Below are positions 60,735 through 64,000 of a stretch of 64,000 nt of DNA, piece after piece. The notes below the pieces were generated by a model. The model searched no databases. It saw only the letters and a program-made list of their open reading frames with translations, and was not told the origin of the DNA. A program made the position numbers and the translations under genes. Position 1 is the first letter of the stretch, and each line of letters starts with the position of its first letter. The DNA lies in the NCBI GenBank assembly GCA_903892415.1, contig CAITIQ010000606.1:216012-280011 (forward strand). Reading direction: 5' to 3'. The stretch is from an uncultured delta proteobacterium. Lineage in GTDB: Bacteria; Myxococcota_A; Polyangia; Polyangiales; Polyangiaceae.

Positions 60735-63346
60735 CGTAGGACGGCTCCCCAGAGTTCAAACTCGCTGTCGACGGCCTGCAAGAACACCACGGTGGTGTAG
60801 CTACCAACGACGGTGAGGAGCGCCTGACCAAAGTTACCGGCCGGAGGCGAAAGAGCGATCGGATCGCCGATGGGTTCCATGTTGCTGGAGTAAGTCTGAG
60901 CGCGAATTGCGCTGGCTTCAAACGGTCCCTCGGTCCACATCAAGAGCCAACGACCATCCGCGAGACCGACGATGTCGGGGGCGATGGCGTTTCCACCGGG
61001 GCCGCCCTCGGGCAACGCTAGCTCGGTGGCTTTGGTCGGCAGCGCATCCAGCTTGCTGCGCGCGAGCATCAACTTCCAGGGCGTCTCGTCCTTGTCGTCG
61101 GCCTTCTCGACGAACACCACCGCGAGCTCTTGCCCGTTGCTTGCGACGCGCGGCTTGCCTGCCAGTGCGCCTTCGGGGTGCTCCATGCCGACGAGCTCTC
61201 CGGCGGCAGCGCCATCGGCGCCGATGAAGCCGGTGGTGGCCTGGTTCTTGCGTCGGAAGGCGACCAGCGTGCGATCCCCAATGGCGACCGCCTGCTCGGC
61301 TGCGACCGTTCCCTCGCCGCTCAAGTCCCAGAGCTTCTTGTCGAAGGTCCCCGGTTCGGTCCCACTCGAGATCTCGGTTGCACCGAACGCGAGGAAGTAC
61401 GGTTTTGCGCCGGACACCGGCACCACGGAGCGGTCACCCTTTTCGGAGACCAGGAAATTCGGCTCGGCACCCGCGGGCGTCATCGGCGATACCCGACCGA
61501 TCGCTTGCTCCAGCGACTTCTCGAAGATCGTCTCGGCCTTGCCGGTCTTCGGATCGACGCGCAGGCCCATGGCCTTCTTGTCGTCTACTGCGAAGCCAAG
61601 CTCCATCGTGGTCTCGGTGGTGCGACGATCGAAGGCGACCGTCTTGTCGGCCTTCGGCGCCCAACGCGAAGGTTGGCGGGTCACCCAACAGGCCTTGGGT
61701 TCCGCAGCGACGGTGGCGGCCGTTGTTACTTCCGGCGGTGTGATGCGGAGAAATTCGGTCTCGATCGCGGGCCGAGTCGCAGGGCTCTCCGACGAGGATT
61801 TGAGGCCCGAAACGCGACCAACGACGAAGAAGATCACCAGGCCGATCACCCACGCTGCACTGACGGCGAGGATCGAGCGCACAGGAATCTCGAGACCCTT
61901 CGTGCGACGAAGCGGCGCCGGTTCGTCGAGGGACTGTGAACTCCCTGAAGGTTCGGCGGCGGAGTCGGTTGGCCCTGGATCGACGCTGTCACTACCGCGC
62001 GGGCGCAGCGACTCGGGCGGGGCCGGGTCTTTCTGCGAAGCTACGCTGTGGTCCTCGATCGCCATTTCCAGCGTTCGATTCCCCCGCTTCTTTTTCTGCA
62101 AGGGGGGCAACTCCTCGGCTCGAACTTCGGCTTGGATTTTGAGTGGTTGGGTTTGATCGGCCGGGGCCTCGGCCAAAGCTTCGGCCGTTATGCGCGGTAG
62201 AACCTCGGTCATGCTGGGCTGGAGCGGCTTGAGCTCTGACTGCAAAGGCTCTGGCTGGGCTGCCGGTGCAGTCCCCTCCATCAAGGTTGTGGCAGCGCGA
62301 GCGTGCGGCCTTTCAGGGGCGATTGCTTGTGCCGAGCTGGGCTGCGCGGGGGCCGTTTCCGGCACCGTGGCGATTTCCGCGGTGGTCGTCGTGGGCGCAT
62401 CATTGGCGCTGGTCTGCGGCCGGTCAGTAAGGCGACCACGCGGGGGAGGCGGCGGCTTGGCTCGCTCGCGCGCAGGCTCCTTCGGCTTGGGTTGCGGCCT
62501 CGCAGCAGCGCCGCGATCGCGAGGGAGTTCCATCTCCAAGGTCTGCATCAGGCGCTTCGGACCGGCCGGAGCCGGAGGCGGCTGGCTGTGCTTCGGCGGG
62601 GGAGGTGGCTTCGATCGGCCCGCTTGGTTCGGACCCAGTCGCTCGGGAGCAGCGCCCTGCGTGGAGGCCTCGGTCGTGCGCATTGGTGCGCGAACCGGCG
62701 GCTTCAACCCCGGTGCTCCGGGCCTCACCGAGCCGCCGCCCTTATTGCCGAAGCCGAGCAGCGTTGTGCGTTGCTCGACTGCGTTGCTGGGCTCGGCTGG
62801 GACCTCGGGAAGAGCGATGGGCGTGAGTTGACGAACCTCTTTTAGGTTCTTCGGCAGTCCTGGAGCTTTGGGGATGAGATCCGTCTGGTCTTCCCAGCCC
62901 TCCATCTCAGTGAGGGCAGGCAGGTCACTCGCCGACGGCCGCGGCTCGGGCTCTGTGGGTGGCCTGTTTAGGCCAAGGCTCGCGAGCAGCTCCGGTGGTT
63001 CCAACCCAGTCAACGTCTTCTGCGCACCACGCTGGCTCTTGCGAGGCAGGGGCGGTGGCACCGAGCGCTTCTGCTCTGAGGCGCTCGGCGCTTTCGAACC
63101 TGGGCGCGCCGGCGGCACCGATTTGCCTAGGCTCGACGGTGGTCGAGGCGCAGCCCGGGCCGCTGCGATGGTCGCGCCGGCGAACTCAGGCAGCTTGAAG
63201 GCAGGCTGAAACTCGGCCATTCCTTCGCGCCAAACCAAGGTGGTCGAAGCGAGTCGTCCCGACTTGAGCGCATCACGCAACTCTGCCGTGGTAACAGAGC
63301 GCTCCACACCCTGATCGTCCGTCAACCGCCAGTCGGCTTCGCTCAA
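60725..63346 (-). CDS. GYF-domain single-pass membrane protein
   Basis: About 873 aa. An N-terminal GYF_2-like domain (DWRLTDDQGVERSVTTAELR; SGRLASTTLVWREGMAEFQP) is followed by about 400 residues of Pro/Ala/Glu-rich disorder, a membrane segment (ILAVSAAWVIGLVIFFVVG) near residues 489-512, and a C-terminal domain of about 350 residues with beta-propeller-like repeats (PYFLAFGATEISS; RTLVAFRRKN; LAVVFVEKAD; RWLLMWTEGPFEA). GYF domains bind proline-rich partners; this puts a binding domain in the cytosol and a propeller outside. TTG 63346 has GGGAG eight bases upstream. Confidence 0.82.
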   Translation of the reverse strand: MSEADWRLTDDQGVERSVTTAELRDALKSGRLASTTLVWREGMAEFQPAFKLPEFAGATIAAARAAPRPPSSLGKSVPPARPGSKAPSASEQKRSVPPPLPRKSQRGAQKTLTGLEPPELLASLGLNRPPTEPEPRPSASDLPALTEMEGWEDQTDLIPKAPGLPKNLKEVRQLTPIALPEVPAEPSNAVEQRTTLLGFGNKGGGSVRPGAPGLKPPVRAPMRTTEASTQGAAPERLGPNQAGRSKPPPPPKHSQPPPAPAGPKRLMQTLEMELPRDRGAAARPQPKPKEPARERAKPPPPPRGRLTDRPQTSANDAPTTTTAEIATVPETAPAQPSSAQAIAPERPHARAATTLMEGTAPAAQPEPLQSELKPLQPSMTEVLPRITAEALAEAPADQTQPLKIQAEVRAEELPPLQKKKRGNRTLEMAIEDHSVASQKDPAPPESLRPRGSDSVDPGPTDSAAEPSGSSQSLDEPAPLRRTKGLEIPVRSILAVSAAWVIGLVIFFVVGRVSGLKSSSESPATRPAIETEFLRITPPEVTTAATVAAEPKACWVTRQPSRWAPKADKTVAFDRRTTETTMELGFAVDDKKAMGLRVDPKTGKAETIFEKSLEQAIGRVSPMTPAGAEPNFLVSEKGDRSVVPVSGAKPYFLAFGATEISSGTEPGTFDKKLWDLSGEGTVAAEQAVAIGDRTLVAFRRKNQATTGFIGADGAAAGELVGMEHPEGALAGKPRVASNGQELAVVFVEKADDKDETPWKLMLARSKLDALPTKATELALPEGGPGGNAIAPDIVGLADGRWLLMWTEGPFEASAIRAQTYSSNMEPIGDPIALSPPAGNFGQALLTVVGSYTTVVFLQAVDSEFELWGAVLRCT

Positions 63347-63354
63347 GCGGCCAT

Positions 63355-63359
63355 CTCCC
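63355..63359 (-). promoter_or_regulatory. Ribosome binding site supporting the TTG start of the GYF gene
   Basis: On the minus strand GGGAG precedes TTG 63346 by eight bases. This selects TTG over the upstream in-frame TTG at 63424. Confidence 0.6.
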
Positions 63360-63453
63360 GCGCTCTTTCCAAGGCTAGGCGCCGATAGTACACGAAAGCG
63401 TCCTCCACAAAGCGTTGTACGCAACTGTGGCTCTCGGTGGCCGATACCAGGAT

Positions 63454-64000
63454 ATGAACGTTAAGTCGTTGCTGTCTCGCTTGGCCGAGACGGCCCTGTC
63501 CCTCGTCGCGCCCAGACGCTGCCCCGGTTGCGACGCCCCAGGTACTGGAAGCTTCCGACCGGCTGACTTCATTGGCTTTTGCAGCCGGTGTGCACTCCTC
63601 GTGCAGCCCGCCGAGCGTGGGCGATACTGGGCTGCTGTACAGTTTGAAGGACCAGTGCGCGAGGCTGTGCATCGGGTGAAGTTCTCGCGTCGTTCGGATT
63701 TGGGGTTCTCTCTCGGTCAGCTGTTGGCACGGGCGTGGCTCGAGGGCCTACCTGAGCCGCCGGACTGCGTTGTGGCGGTGCCGCTTTCCGCGCGAAGGCT
63801 CGCCGAACGCGGCTTCAACCAGAGTTCGGCGTTGGCGCGCGCCGTCGCTCGTGCGCTCTCGGTGCCGGCTCGGGCTGGCGTACTCCGACGCCGTCGCGAA
63901 ACGGTTGCTCAGTCGAGCTTGGGTCGCGTCGAGCGCGCCGTGAACCTCGCTGGGGCCTTTCAAGTAGTTCGTCCGCCCGTCGTTTGCGATCGGTCCATCC
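63454..64000 (+). CDS. comF: ComF family protein, C-terminus cut by window edge
   Basis: ATG 63454 opens a frame continuing past 64000 (182 codons seen). A zinc-binding N-terminus (RRCPGCDAPGTG...FCSRCALL) is followed by the phosphoribosyltransferase-like segment VVAVPLSARRLAERGFNQS and then RRETVAQSSLGRVERAVNLA, the ComF pattern. ComF/GntX-type proteins are linked to DNA uptake or DNA-damage recovery in other bacteria. It is divergent from the GYF gene. Confidence 0.9.
   Translation, partial: MNVKSLLSRLAETALSLVAPRRCPGCDAPGTGSFRPADFIGFCSRCALLVQPAERGRYWAAVQFEGPVREAVHRVKFSRRSDLGFSLGQLLARAWLEGLPEPPDCVVAVPLSARRLAERGFNQSSALARAVARALSVPARAGVLRRRRETVAQSSLGRVERAVNLAGAFQVVRPPVVCDRSI

Overview
The window looks like a chromosomal segment of a myxobacterium (Myxococcota, probably a Polyangium- or Sorangium-like lineage). 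The reasons are the high GC content, two Ser/Thr protein kinases, response regulators fused to DUF4388/PATAN, a GYF-domain membrane protein, many Cys- or Ser/Gly-rich lipoproteins, a CarH-like B12 photoregulator, a DUF2378-like protein, and housekeeping genes split among short operons. Genes are dense: no stretch above 300 bases lacks a gene, and many neighbours overlap by ATGA, GTGA or TGATG. No rRNA, tRNA, CRISPR array, insertion sequence or phage gene was recognised. Coordinates use the start codons I judged best.

0-12.6 kb: a short Hsp70-like protein; a two-gene HTTM membrane operon; a Ser/Thr kinase with a small partner; a GT-C-like membrane protein gene broken by one frameshift; an FGE/SUMF1-like lipoprotein coupled to mutT; purM, a dCMP deaminase, purD coupled to a truC-like pseudouridine synthase; a conserved hypothetical and a DTW (TapT-like) tRNA modification enzyme.

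12.6-28.5 kb: an aldehyde dehydrogenase, a PAS hybrid histidine kinase, a winged-helix-like protein, a DUF2723-like membrane protein, aspS with a small lipoprotein and terminator, then a chemosensory-like cluster (REC-DUF4388, CheW-like, a short cytosolic MCP-like protein, CheA with two Hpt domains) with no CheR or CheB nearby. A lipoprotein with four Cys-rich repeats and a GT87-like glycosyltransferase follow.

28.4-42.2 kb (accessory in character): class II photolyase, pirin and a CarH-like regulator with an inverted repeat at its start; a kelch lipoprotein; an XRE-cupin regulator with a pair of YeeE/YedE half-transporters; a possible degenerate EAL protein; a DUF2252 lipoprotein coupled to an outer-membrane protein and a lamin-tail lipoprotein; an alkaline-phosphatase-superfamily lipoprotein; a DUF2378-like protein and a 2Fe-2S ferredoxin.

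42.2-64 kb: a minus-strand run purQ, zinc-ribbon membrane protein, solitary DNA methyltransferase and two paralogous lipoproteins, ending in a clear terminator; a REC-DUF4388 protein; mnmA with a lipoprotein; a large Ser/Thr kinase; an RNA m5U methyltransferase, small four-Cys protein, tilS, ftsH and an AlgE-like outer-membrane protein; and on the minus strand a coupled operon of GYF-domain membrane protein, lipoprotein, enoyl-CoA hydratase-like protein and a YegD-type Hsp70. The window ends inside comF.

Nothing here is clearly a new system. The best candidates for follow-up are the reduced chemosensory cluster, the light-associated CarH/photolyase/pirin group with shared half-sites, and the GYF-lipoprotein-crotonase-Hsp70 operon.
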